From Echinarachnius parma (Eukaryota; Echinodermata; Echinoidea; Clypeasteroida; Echinarachniidae): a stretch of 64,000 bases of DNA. The notes under the pieces are model-generated. The model made no database searches, was not told where the DNA came from, and saw nothing but the letters and a program-made list of their open reading frames with translations. Positions 45,561-56,234 of this stretch are shown piece by piece. Within the stretch, counting starts at the first letter, position 1. Each line of letters starts with the position of its first letter. The translations under genes were made by a program, and so were the position numbers. The DNA lies in contig JBAMJV010000870.1 in NCBI GenBank assembly GCA_037951105.1, positions 62,001 to 126,000 on the forward strand, read 5' to 3'.

Positions 45561-46960
45561 GATAAAGGGGATATTACCATAGAGTTGTATATTTCCTATA
45601 TACAGCTCTATGGATATTACCCATATTTCCATATGGAAGTCATGATGTCCCTGTTTGATGATTTGATAAAGCCTGCTACTATATTCGAAAATATTGCCCC
45701 CAAAGATCTTTCTGCCACCCTCAGCCCCCATCATTGGTAGTCCTTGGCTATGCCCCTGGACTTTTGAGATGAATGAGTTTGTTGCATGAAAACGATTGTG
45801 CTACACACAAACCTAAACAATGGTATAACTAAGAGACTCAGGGGAATTTCGCCCCCCTTTCTATAAAAAAAACATGATATCACATCATCATCAAAGCTCT
45901 ATTTGCTATATCCCGTGCATCGTCCCATCCCCATTATGGTGAAATGCTGGCCATGCCCTGGACCTGTGTATATTAACAGAAAATCAATCAATAGTAAAAA
46001 CAATTTCAACGAGCTTCAACGAGTCCATAATTATTTCATTGAATGAATAGTTGCCTCCCACTTTCTGGTGGGGAGTAATCATGTACCAATCTCCACCTCC
46101 ACCCTCTCCCATCCCAATCATACCTGTAGACAATTATTTAGGATTTCTCGCTATGTCCTCTAAAATCGGGCTAAATTTGCCAACGATTCAAAGTGATGAT
46201 GCAGTTATAATTTCCATGCACTTTGTTTTGCTAACTAGTACATGTAGTAGCTCTTCAAATATGGGCGGGTCACTGTTCTGTGTGCGTGTAAGTGTTTTCG
46301 TTTGTGTGTTTTTGTGCGTGTAAGTTTTTTCGTTTGTGTGTGTATGTGCGTGTGGCTGTGTATTTGTGCGGGTGTGTTTGTGTATGAGTATGAGTATGAG
46401 TTAAAAGACGGGGACGGCGTCCTCGTCGACATGAGCGAAAAAGCCCCGTATGTAACGCACATGACTGCATCAAGCTGCACCGCACTATGAGTGTGCAGCA
46501 GTTAGAAAAGGTAGTTGATGAGTAATGTTATATTACAATATATTGCAATTATTTCAAAGCCGGTTGAAACAAATTCCTTTTCCTGTTGGTTTTCTGTTTC
46601 GTAGTGTTTACTCATTTAAATTTCAACTGCATCGAGCGAAACTACTTTTATTTACTTTCTCGAAACTGGGAGGATCACTTTTCTGTAGAGTTTGTTTGTC
46701 AAGTTGAGCAGATGTTTATTAATATCAATATTTAATATAAAATCAGCGTTTCATAACATCATATTTGATGGGTAAATTAACACCACCTTCTATTTTTAGT
46801 TAAAATAATACTTGTTTGTTTACATGGTGGCAAACAAGCGCGTTGGACACGCTGCAACCCACGCAGTAAACGTGCAATGCAATTTTTTGTTACTGGCTAA
46901 TAATCATCAGTTTCAAATTAAATATCAAGAATCGACTTCACCAAGTTTTAAAGTACGATG
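45561..46960. other. Intronic sequence, TG-rich patch, no exon seen
   Basis: A TTTCGTTTGTGTGT/TGTGCGTG tandem patch lies at 46275-46390. Right after it is a short GC-rich block coding DGDGVLVDMSEKAPYVTH, which has no recognised family and no good splice sites. Elsewhere nothing is recognised. Confidence 0.4.
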
Positions 46961-47335
46961 ATGCACGATCGTTCAAGGAGAAAGAAAACTATGACTCCTT
47001 AAAAATAGCCATCTATTATTTTGTACGAGTGTCTCAAATTTACAATGCACTCTAGCAAAGTTGTGGACAACTCCCTATAACTCTTGTACGCAAGTTTAAT
47101 TTGTTTTAAATTTTCTCAAATTACATTCGTTTGAGTTCAACATTATGTTTGTAATATACATTTATGCACAATATACTATGATTTTAAGGAATTGAAAAGT
47201 GTGTCAATGTCAAAAACTTAACATATTAAAACAATGCGTACAAAATATATGTAAGGTCGTCATCAGACTAATCAGAGTGCGTTGCCAATTTGAGTCCCTC
47301 ATAAACATGAATGGACAACTTCAAAGAGCCATAGT
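46960..47335. repeat. Family F-related inverted repeat
   Basis: 'aaactatgactccttaaaaa'...'gcactctagcaaagttgtgg' pairs loosely with 'agtgcgttgccaatttgagt'...'cttcaaagagccatagttg'. Confidence 0.5.
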
Positions 47336-47344
47336 TGTCATGCG

Positions 47345-47590
47345 CTTTGACAGATTAAGGGGACTTAGTAACATTGTCCAAATCCTCAAAATCCAAGTGA
47401 AATTCTAGCGGTTCCCTCATACCTTGTTGTATTCTTAGTAACAAAAAAAAGCATGGGACAGGTTTCGGTTTTTCAAATTCCCCTTTCGTTAAAAAGATAT
47501 TTACGATTTAAGTTTTCAGATGTAAAATTATCCAATGGATCGTCAGAACTGTGTACAAAGTGAGTGCAATGAGTTAGATTATTACTCCTA
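47345..47590. repeat. Family C MITE fragment
   Basis: GGGGACTTAGTAACATTGTCC, then 'ggttccctcataccttgttg' and 'caggtttcggtttttcaaat', to 'caaagtgagtgcaatgagtt'. Direct match to 1332-1556. Confidence 0.75.
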
Positions 47591-47757
47591 ATCTCGCAGA
47601 GTCTATGAAAATGTGATAGCGTTCCATTGTCCTTTAAAAGGATTGTTGGGTCTTAGTATAGAGAGTACAATTTTAGTCAAACTAAATTTAAGTAAAAGGC
47701 CTGTTATCATTCAAAGAGAGCCGTTAAACTGCTCAAGAGAGCGCTCTCCAAAAACTC

Positions 47758-48250
47758 ATTGGCCCGAATTCTCATCAGTGGCTCGAACTGAGCCCGGCCT
47801 AAAAATACAAACACCAGGTAAACCATTTTGCACCCGCAGAATTTTTGTTTCATTGCTATTGGTCCCATGAGATATTCTAATTGTTTCCTTTTTAGTATCC
47901 AGTCAATCCCTTGAATTCAGCTCATAGGCATCAGGACAATGGGCCCTTTGAAATTCAGTCATAGTATAGTCGGTCTTCCGCCAAATTGCGTGCTGGATCA
48001 TCCTGGACATTGTATTGCTGGTGACCGGTTATACTATGACTGAATTTCAAAGGGCCCATTGTCCTGATGCCTACAAGCAGAACTCAAGGGATTGCCTGGA
48101 AAATGAAAGGAAACAGTTTGAATATCTCCCCGGACCAATAGCAACGAAACATAAGGTCTGTGGGTGCAAAATGATTTAATTGGTTACCGGTAGTCTTTGT
48201 CTTTTTAGGCCGGGCTCAATTTGAGCCACTGATGAGAATTCGGGCCAATG
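47758..48250. mobile_element. 493 bp foldback inside a family A MITE
   Basis: TTGGCCCGAATTCTCATCAG...'gggccctttgaaattcagtc' and 'atagtat', inverted from 48022 to CTGATGAGAATTCGGGCCAA. The arms are about 210 bases with only about 70 unpaired in the middle. Confidence 0.9.
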
Positions 48251-48257
48251 GTTTCAA

Positions 48258-48752
48258 CGATTTGTAAAGGTTCTCTGAAATCCAAATGCAAGTTACCTTC
48301 AAATATTGTGTATTAGTGTATATATCGACTATTTCTTAACTATTTGACCTACATATGTTTTGTACATTTTAGCGATTATTTTCTTGAGTTTTCCAAGGCC
48401 CATCTGTACAAAAAAAACCACTTGAGACATCATTTCTCAATCACTGGTCAACTAACCGGGGATGAGACAAAAAACATACTTACAAAATAACATGCTCACA
48501 ATAACATGCACTGTATGTTTACAAACCAAAGCTTATCAATGCCTCTCTTGTCCTTATCATTGTTGTACTTATCTACCTTGGGAGAAGTTGCATTCCACCC
48601 TGCATTGTTCATCTTTTCAGTATTTTAGGGCTTGCTCACAATAGTAATGTTCAAAAATATACAAAATATATGTAGGTCAAAAAGTTGACGTATACACTCA
48701 TACACAATGGTTGAAGGCAACTTGCATTTCTATTTCAGGTAACCTTTAATAC
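48258..48752. mobile_element. Foldback MITE with TAAAGGTT ends inside the same MITE
   Basis: TAAAGGTTCTCTGAAATCCA/AATGCAAGTTACCTTCAA pairs with TTGAAGGCAACTTGCATTTC/TATTTCAGGTAACCTTTAA. Further arm pairs are 'gacctacatatgttttgtac' and 'gtacaaaatatatgtaggtc'-like. It resembles family E in layout. Confidence 0.8.
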
Positions 48753-48786
48753 AAAAATTGTGCATGTGATGTTTTGTTAAATCGAC

Positions 48787-49433
48787 CAACCCAGTCATTT
48801 TGTAAATCAAAAAGTAGCTACTGAGAGGCCACCTTGGAAAATGGCGGCCATGTTAAATTTTTAGCCATAATCATATGGGTCCGTATATGTCACAATCGTT
48901 TTCAGCATACCAAGAAACATACTTCAGGGGGTATTTTTTTTTGTGTTCGGTTTATATATCGGCCGATAAATGTATTAAACTGATTAAGCATTATATTAAC
49001 AACAATATTGTAGTTATTCTTGTAAAGGTATTGTATAGACGAAATTGTTTAAGCTAAGCAACGAAAAGGTTTCGAAAATGGAGAATAAACAATTATACAG
49101 TCAGTTTAACGAGTCTTAGTTAGTTTGTTAAGTATTTGCTTACGCCGTTGATCGATCATAACATTCTATGCGCGGTTCACGCACAGCCACGGCGGGCTCG
49201 CTGTAATGCGCCTGCAGCTATCGTGAGCGAAATTTTGCACGGGCGGAGACTCATAATGCAATAAAAAGGAACTTCTGTCGCTTTTATTATCTTAAGGTCT
49301 ATAAATCCCCGAAAATTAGATTTCAAGCCCTAATGTTTTTCAGGCAACGTTTTAACATACATTCTCTTTCATATAAGACCATAACCTCGCAACTTTTGAA
49401 ATTTGGCTTGCAAAAGGGAGACACTCCCTTTAA
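48787..49433. other. Intronic, inverted fragment of the GGCGGCCAT repeat, no exon
   Basis: 48810-48920 reads inversely to the array at 44885 ('cttggaaaatggcggccatg', 'gggtccgtatatgtcacaat'). The remainder is unrecognised, with a GC-richer patch near 49165-49250. Confidence 0.5.
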
Positions 49434-49530
49434 AGAGATCTAGAAACTAGTACTTGCTAAATCATTGCACTGACTTTGTAAACAGTTTATATTATCCACT
49501 AGATAATGTAAAATCCGAACAATCTGATCC
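49434..49530. repeat. Family C MITE fragment
   Basis: AAAGAGATCTAGAAACTAGT, 'cattgcactgactttgtaaa' and 'ccactagataatgtaaaatc' parallel 40930-41110. Confidence 0.6.
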
Positions 49531-49949
49531 CGAGTATCTTTTAACGAAACAGAAATTAGGAAAACCTAAACCTGTTCCATGAGATTTAACAGAAAATCCA
49601 GTCAATAACCGTGCTTGCCCTTCAATTTGAGACGGGAATAAGAAGAGTTCGTTATAAGATAAAGGTACCATTATCAAGCAAAAAATATTCGTTGAATAAA
49701 AATTATATTGAGTTGATTATTTTGGATGATTATGATTAAAATGGCACACATATTGCTTAATCGCAATCGTTTTTTGTAGGAGGTTTTCCGCCATTATCTC
49801 TAATTTGTAAAAACGGTTTTATCGGTTATTCCATATGAACGTGTTACATAATATACCATTTGGATTAAAAGGTTTGCCTGTTTGCTATTTGATTTACTCT
49901 ACAATTCGATACAGATTGATATCCTCTCTTTGCTTTGTGATTTGATCAG

Positions 49950-50065
49950 GTGGTCTGGTCCTCTACAAAGCAGGTCGGATGCGGGCGCTATTATTGCCCA
50001 GATGTAAACATCGGTGGATATCAAGTAGATCACACTTTCTACTATGTCTGCAGCTACGGCCAACC
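49950..50065 (+). CDS. Gene 2 exon 3: CAP1/CAP2 region
   Basis: The acceptor TGATCAG ends at 49949 and the donor GTGAGT starts at 50066. The exon is 116 bases, phase 0 in and phase 2 out. It reads VVWSSTKQVGCGRYYC, then HTFYYVCSYGQP. VVW.ST..VGCG is the end of CAP1, and YYVC.YG.P the beginning of CAP2, as in CRISP, GLIPR and venom allergen proteins. An intron of 5.3 kb separates it from exon 2 and is filled with repeats. Confidence 0.95.
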
Positions 50066-50247
50066 GTGAGTTTTCCGAATATGTATTCCTGTTTATTTTA
50101 GTTTAATATCCAGGCCATTATCTGATAAATTGAATACGATCAAGTGTTTTTTTTTCAAATGTAATTACAAAGAGTTTTGGGGCGCTCCTTATATATCTTT
50201 TTTTCTTCGAGGATTTCCCCTTTTCCTGATAGGTGATACTTTAATGG

Positions 50248-50705
50248 ATAGTTGACTTTAGGTACACATGGTATAGAGAGTACAGTTTTGGTCAAACTGA
50301 TTTTCCGTAACCAAAGCCTGCACAATTACATTACAAAGTAAAACTTATAACTCCACCATGCTCGAAAAGGAATAAAAGATTACACAATTAATGACAAAGT
50401 AAAAAGCCTGTTATCAGTAAAAAGACAGCCGTTAAAACTCAAGAGGACGCTCTCTAAAAACCCATTGGTTCCAACCATTTTGAATAAGATATTGTGCATG
50501 TGATGTTTTGTTGAAGTATTGATTATATGGAGAGATAATCAACAACTATTTAAAAACCTCTTTTGTACATTTTTTAAAAGAGGAAGCATTGTTTAATGTT
50601 CTTAACGACTGGTTAAACATTATTGAATATTGTGGGGCCCCACAATCATTACAAATGGTTATGTTTATGGATATTTCAGCCATTTCTGAACCGATTTTGA
50701 TCGGG
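50248..50705. mobile_element. Family A MITE in intron 3 of gene 2
   Basis: 'ggatagttgactttaggtac', 'gaggacgctctctaaaaacc', the TGTGGGGCCCCACA centre (50631) and 'ttcagccatttctgaaccga', cut at 'gatcgggcaat'. The right terminus is missing. Confidence 0.8.
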
Positions 50706-50826
50706 CAATATGAATCTAGTTCAGGCAATATTTGTCTTGTCGCCCTCAAGGCCAGTGAATATTCTTTAATTATTATCCTTATAATTTGTATTATTATAAT
50801 GTTGTCGCATGTCTTCTCTCCTCTAG

Positions 50827-50918
50827 AGGTGACTTTGTTTATGACCAGCCCTTCGCGATTGGACCCCCGTGTTCCGACTGTGACAACGAGGCCGGGCAGT
50901 GCTCCGATTGGCTGTGTC
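50827..50918 (+). CDS. Gene 2 exon 4: end of CAP domain and cysteine-rich hinge
   Basis: The acceptor CTCCTCTAG ends at 50826; the donor GTAAGT starts at 50919. Phase 2 in and phase 1 out. It codes GDFVYDQPFAIGPPCSDCDN, then EAGQCSDWLC. This is the CAP2 tail and the hinge (PY..G..CS.C....C...LC) seen in CRISP-type proteins. In CAP2 the usual GN is GD. The four exons give about 221 residues. The donor in phase 1 shows that more exons exist (commonly EGF-like or ICR modules in relatives), but none is recognised in the remaining 13 kb. Confidence 0.93.
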
Positions 50919-51441
50919 GTAAGTACAACTAAACTATTCAAAAAGTTCCGCAGAATATTGTTTATACCTATCTTGTTAGTATTGTATAATTTATTATCAT
51001 ATTGAATTTGGTTAAATTGGAAAGACTATTTATTCCATTTACATGAATGACCCATGTGCAATGAGTATGTGAACATGAAACGTGCATCACACCTGACTAT
51101 TGGGCCAAGTCTAAAGTGAAATGGTGCACATACAATTTAAATTGTTAACAGTGAATTTTCCTTTTGTTTGATGGATAGAGTGCGTTTTTAATGATGTTGA
51201 GAATGAATGAATGCATATTTTTGTCTCCTCTTCTGCCATATTAAACTTTTGACTTGACCCCATATGCAATGCAGATTCCATTGCAACATTATCATTACAA
51301 ACATGACAAATGGGGCAAAAAACTCGCTTTTCAATGATACCAAATTAATATACGATAATATAGAAACAAAAGATATATGAATGATTAAACTTGAATTGCG
51401 GAATATGTAAGTGGTCTATTACACTCTATAGTAATTATATA
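50919..51441. other. Intronic, no exon seen
   Basis: AT-rich sequence without recognised features. Confidence 0.4.
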
Positions 51442-51929
51442 TTAAAGCCAAATAACAGTATTGGGAAAGTTAACGGAAACATCTATATTTGCCAAACTAA
51501 TTGATCAATATTGTTAAACAAGTATGAAAGGGGGCTTGTGTGGTAAAACCCGAACTTAAGTATCGTTAAATTCAGATATATTGGAAGAAATCCAATGGCC
51601 GCCCGTGAAATTTGCCTATAAATCCACCACCCGTTCACACCTGTCCGCGCCACTAGCGCTGGGCTGGAAATATCGACAAGTCCGCATACCGCATGGTCTT
51701 TTGCACGTAGCGTATGATACACAGTTACGCATGCGGTTAAATCGGACTTTGGACTTTGACAACGTACGTTTTATTTTGGAACCAATTAATGCTCAAATAC
51801 TCAATTTCAAAGCAGTTTTGTCAAAATCTTTATATTAGCATGCGTCTAAATTATGATATATTTTGTGTAGGTGATGAAACCATATTTTGTGTGTGTGGGG
51901 AGTTTCCCAGTACTGTTATTTGGCTTTAA
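51442..51929. mobile_element. Family H MITE, TTAA flanks
   Basis: TTAAAGCCAAATAACAGTAT/TGGGAAAGTT and the inverse AGTTTCCCAGTACTGTTATT/TGGCTTTAA. A second TTTGGCTTTAA follows directly. The 85-residue open frame inside has no family signature. 'tcagttgagcgatgcc' next to the right end recurs inverted at 14967. Confidence 0.75.
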
Positions 51930-52169
51930 TTTGGCTTTAAATCAGTTGAGCGATGCCATCTTCCTAACGCCCTGTGCACGGTGAGTATTATACTGGCTCA
52001 GTTTCATGCAGTGGGCACAAACTAGTATAGTCAAAAACATGGGGATATGCGCTGCAACATCCCCAGGCACGATTATTTTTAAAGCGATCAATTAACTTCC
52101 TAATTATTATTTTTCCAAAAGCGATACAAATTATTTGAAACTTCAGTCATATACCTAGCATCGCTTATG

Positions 52170-52263
52170 ATGCTTATGACGAAAGTGATGATGCTGGTGA
52201 TGATGATGGAGATGATAACATTGATGATGTTGATAATGGTGATGATGCTGTTGATGTTGCTGT

Positions 52264-52312
<49 letters not shown>

Positions 52313-52325
52313 AGTGGAAATGATG
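52170..52325 (+). repeat. (GAT)n microsatellite
   Basis: GATGATGATG with GTTGAT and GGTGAT variants, ending in about 17 pure units. Confidence 0.97.
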
Positions 52326-52357
52326 ATGGTACTTATGCAGCGGGTACAAAATTCTTT

Positions 52358-52731
52358 TTAAAATTGAGTTGATTGTGTATAAAGCAATGCATGGTCAAGC
52401 CCCAAGTTATATACTTGAATTGCTTTCGATGCAATCACATTCTCATTTGTATAATTTGAGAAGCCCACATGATACACTGCTCTTGGAATTACCCAATATA
52501 TGTTCTTCAAACAAAAAGATATCATTGGGAGATCGTGCATCTTTTGTGTCGCCCCAAGACTGTGGAACAGGTTACCATTTTATTTGAGTCAGATTGAATC
52601 TGTTGATACATTTAAGTCTCCGTTAAAAACTCATTTGTTTAAGCAGGCCTTTCCATGACATTGTTTGTCTGTACGTTCTGGTTTTGTTTGCGCAGTAGAG
52701 TATTTATAGTAGCTGCGCTATACAAATGTTC

Positions 52732-52770
<39 letters not shown>
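52358..52770 (+). pseudogene. CR1-like LINE 3' fragment with TTA tail
   Basis: The frame gives ELIVYKAMHGQAPSYILELL, HLYNLRSPHDTLLLELP and KISLGDRASF, then shifts frame to APRLWNRLPFYLSQIES, FKSPLKTHLFKQAFP and stop. The 3' UTR ends GCTGCGCTATACAAATGTTC and (TTA)12. It parallels the C-terminus of the element at 19464 (VYKALNGQAPSYITELL, APRLWNKLP), so it is the same clade. Truncated and frameshifted. Confidence 0.9.
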
Positions 52771-52774
<4 letters not shown>

Positions 52775-52892
52775 CATAAATACCTTAATGGTTAAAGTGA
52801 AGGAAACTGTGAACGTGATTTAGTTCATAATAATTATTTGGATAAGAAACATTGTAATATCCCTCGCAAGAATGATACTAAACATAGACTCC

Positions 52893-53038
52893 TAATGATG
52901 ATGATGATGATGCCGATGATAACGATGATGATGGTGATGATGATGATGATGATAATGATAACGATTATGACGAAAGTGATGATGACGATGTTGATAGTTA
53001 CGATGATGATGATGATTATGATGATGATGATGACTATT

Positions 53039-53088
<50 letters not shown>

Positions 53089-53300
53089 GGTGGTGGAGGT
53101 GATGGTAGTGATGATGATGATGATGATGATGAAGATGATGATGGTGGTGGTGATGGTGATGATGATGATGGTGTCAATACTGATGAACATGCTTGTGCCC
53201 TGACGGATAGAGTGGACACAGTTGTGACGCAAATTAAAAATGGGAACGTTGTACATAACGCTAGCCAGAATTACTCTTGATGATGATGACGATGATGTGC
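52893..53300 (+). repeat. Complex (GAT/GGT)n microsatellite
   Basis: GATGAT blocks with GATAACGAT, GGTGGTGGT and GACGATGTT variants, with a non-repetitive gap at 53180-53275. Long Met/Ile/Ser frames across it are artefacts. Confidence 0.95.
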
Positions 53301-53376
53301 CTGTATGTCAGAACTAATTTGACTGCGAAAACCTACATTGTTATGCCATTATTTTAACGATCAAACTTATTATTTG

Positions 53377-53560
<184 letters not shown>

Positions 53561-53629
53561 TATATTATCCATGTCTTTTTTACTGTCTTTTTGTTTCTTT
53601 CAAGATGATTAATCGGTCCAGACATACAG

Positions 53630-53930
53630 GCCCAGTCTCACCAGCGAGACCGACAAGCCACCGAATCAAATCATAAATCTATTCTTACGACCGCCAAACT
53701 CGACACTGTAATCCAAACCGCCACATGCCCGCCACAAGCCCGACACTGGTCCAGATCCTTGCCTATATCACCGTTTAGCATGTCACAATCAAAGCTCGAC
53801 TGCTGTGCTGAGCTCAAGAGGGGGCGTAAAACCTATCAGCGAAACAATTTCTAGCTTCGCTGACTAAGTTTACGCCCTCTCTCGAGTTTGGCATAAGATC
53901 AGACTTAGAGATAGTATTGGGGGAAACAAC
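53630..53930. repeat. Family D-like repeat with a hairpin
   Basis: 'cccagtctcaccagcgagac', CCGCCAAACTCGACAC and 'gcccgccacaagcccgacac' recall family D. An imperfect hairpin lies at 53814-53888 (CTCAAGAGGGGGCGTAAA... TTTACGCCCTCTCTCGAG). Confidence 0.5.
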
Positions 53931-53949
53931 AAACGAGAACATTGTGAAG

Positions 53950-54055
53950 AATTTTGACTAGTCCGACGCTAGTCAATAATCTTGACTAGCCAAACGCTAG
54001 TAAGTAATATTGAGTAGCCCAAAGCTAGTCAATAATCTCGACTAGCCCGACGCTC
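53950..54055 (+). repeat. About 29 bp minisatellite
   Basis: Four units of GACTAGCCCGACGCTAGTCA/ATAATCTT with substitutions. Confidence 0.9.
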
Positions 54056-54334
54056 AACAGATAATGTGTTGAATCAATACATAGTATATCAGCTCTCCAC
54101 GAGGTGTCCTCAATTAAAAAGTTTAATTCAAAATATGGCTTGATTTCTTTGAAATATTTGATATATTTTAATATTTACTTTTCTTGCATGCGTTTAATAT
54201 TTCAGACATTTACAAAATTAACGTATAGTAATAACTTTAAAATAATAACGTTAATTTGTATCTTTAGATGATCTGAGCGTACCTATAAGTAGATTTGTTA
54301 ATTCTTTATAGATGATATAATACTACTTTTTAAA

Positions 54335-54700
54335 AGGATAGTACAGTTCTTGTTAAACTGAATTTTAGTTAAAATAAACTTGCACGTTGCCATAAAGACC
54401 TAATAGCTATAATTCACCCTGTTAGCATACAGATTTCTTAATGGCTGAAATGAGATGCTGTTTTCATTCAAATGGCAGCCGTTAACGTAATAGGGTTTTT
54501 CAGACACCTGAGAGTTTCAACCATTTTCATCAAAATGTGAATGTGTGTTTTTAAAATAATATTTCAATATTTAGATTATGAACAACGATTCAAATACCAC
54601 TTTGGTATAATTATTTCAACAAATTGTGAATAACTTTCTTCATTATCAAATAAATTTACAGCCCCAATATTTTTCCAGTGATATTAAATAATTGTATTCA
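54335..54700. repeat. Degenerate family A MITE
   Basis: 'aaaaggatagtacagttctt', 'gttaaactgaattttagtta', 'ggcagccgttaacgt' and 'agagtttcaaccattttcat' follow the family A order. The right half is too diverged to bound. Confidence 0.6.
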
Positions 54701-55055
54701 AACAAAATCTATGTTGTCTCTTAAATCACGTGCTTTTTTTCAAATACACTCTCGAAATCAATACTGTATTATCCTATAAATTACATTAATAAAGTATGAT
54801 AAATAGTTAACATTATTTACCATATCTAACATTAAAAAAACAATACATTGAATACAATTTGAATGTAAAGTACAACATGAATTCTCCAATATCGTAGACC
54901 CCGGTCTGCGTAGGCTATTGTCTGGTGTATGTATTTGTTTGTTTTACAATATTTTGGTGTAATTTGGATTAGTGTAATTAATTATGAATTAAAAAGGGAA
55001 TTAAAGGTTAATCATTGCTTACAGTCTCTTTCTTTCTCGAAATTTCCAGAATTTC

Positions 55056-55260
55056 TAGTAATTGACCGCTTCTGTAATGTATGCAAATAATATGCGTATG
55101 ACGTCAGACTCCCCATTGGCAACCATAACAATAGTAACTAGGTCCGGCAAGCTCCGGAAAACTTGCTTGCCGGACCTAGTTACTATTGTTAAGCTTGCCA
55201 ACGGTGAATCTTACGTCATACGCATATTATGTGCATACATTACGGAAGCGGTCTATTGAG
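55056..55260. repeat. 205 bp near-perfect palindrome
   Basis: 'gaccgcttctgtaatgtatg', 'ataatatgcgtatgacgt' and 'taacaatagtaactaggtcc' plus GGCAAGC return inverted, leaving only about 12 unpaired bases in the middle (CTCCGGAAAACT). Confidence 0.9.
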
Positions 55261-55610
55261 CCTGGCCCCTATGACATAAACAATCACGATCAATCGGACA
55301 CTCAATTGACTATCCGTACAATAAATCGTGATTCTCTGTTATACGGAGACCAGGTTTGACTTTGTTTGATTCTGAGATATGTGGATCGGTTACCAAGTTA
55401 ACAATTTTACACATTAGCATGTTGATTTTGAGTTGGTGTTAGCATGGTGGCACACTACAGCCATTTAATTGGGTGTCATTCAACATAAACCATCTGAATG
55501 TTGTTCAGACACTTGCATTACATTCCCATGATTATATTTACATGATTAAAGCTAACTATCACCATTTGGAGAGTTATTAAAAACCTTTAAAATTACCAAT
55601 ATTATTAAAG

Positions 55611-55720
55611 GGATCTAGTAACTTTGTTGACATGTGAAAAAAATGATGAGTGGTTGATACAATGTATATCATTGTTATCTGAAAATGTCCACGCGGTGAT
55701 GTGTGTGAAAGTTTCAAGTT
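55611..55720. repeat. Family C MITE fragment
   Basis: AAAGGGATCTAGTAACTTTG/TTGACA, 'gatgagtggttgatacaatg' and 'tgtccacgcggtgatgtg' match 40930-41040. Confidence 0.65.
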
Positions 55721-56066
55721 GGACGGGTGAGGTTGGCACCCCCTCCCTCATTCACGAATTATATTGAAACTTCCGAACTGATAAGAGCAATTACATTGTA
55801 TGGGGGTTTATTATTAGCTCGTTCGATAACCACAGTCATATAGTAGCTATCATCAATTTTATATACTCGTATAAAATTAATTCGCACCAACCATGAAACT
55901 GTGCAAAAAGATATAAACTCTCGTCCATAATAACATTTCCCTTTTTTTTTATAACTGAGTGCTATATAATTGTATTACGATGCTAAAACGTTCCAGATTA
56001 TTTATCCATTAATACATTTGTACGATCGGTCATTTATGTCATTTCAGAATTCAAATAATTATGACC
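55721..56066. other. No gene seen
   Basis: Nothing recognised. Confidence 0.35.
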
Positions 56067-56234
56067 AGGGCCCCGTTGCAGAAAGAGATACAATCGATTG
56101 TAAGTTGCAATTAATCGTAAGTCGGATCACGTGTTCTAGATGCGCAAATCTGATTGGTTGAAACGCGTAAATTGTCTGACTTACGATCAATCGTAACTTA
56201 CAATCGATTGTATCTCTTTCTGCAACGGGGCCCT
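56067..56234. repeat. 168 bp palindromic MITE
   Basis: AGGGCCCCGTTGCAGAAAGA, GATACAATCGATTGTAAGTT and GACTTACGAT-type inner arms, then the inverse ending GGGGCCCT. The ends are perfect over more than 30 bases. Confidence 0.9.

Larger units (their letters stand above)
47632..48786. mobile_element. Family A MITE broken by two other inverted-repeat elements
   Basis: The family A order runs TTTAAAAGGATTGTTGGGT, 'gagagccgttaaactgctca', 'gagagcgctctccaaaaact', 'cattgg' | insertion 47758-48250 | 'tggtttcaacgatttg' | insertion 48262-48752 | 'tacaaaaattgtgcatgtga', 'tgttttgttaaa'. Removing both leaves the normal family A succession seen at 43960-44040 and 50440-50510. Confidence 0.75.

Noticed and set aside
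46302-46490. Frame ending DGDGVLVDMSEKAPYVTH
   Set aside because: The first half is TG-repeat; the second half is short, lacks convincing splice borders and has no known domain. Noted only as intronic.
51581-51838. 85-residue + strand frame in the CAP-gene region, tested as a further exon
   Set aside because: It lies inside a TTAA-flanked inverted-repeat element, has no cysteine pattern and does not fit phase 1 after exon 4.
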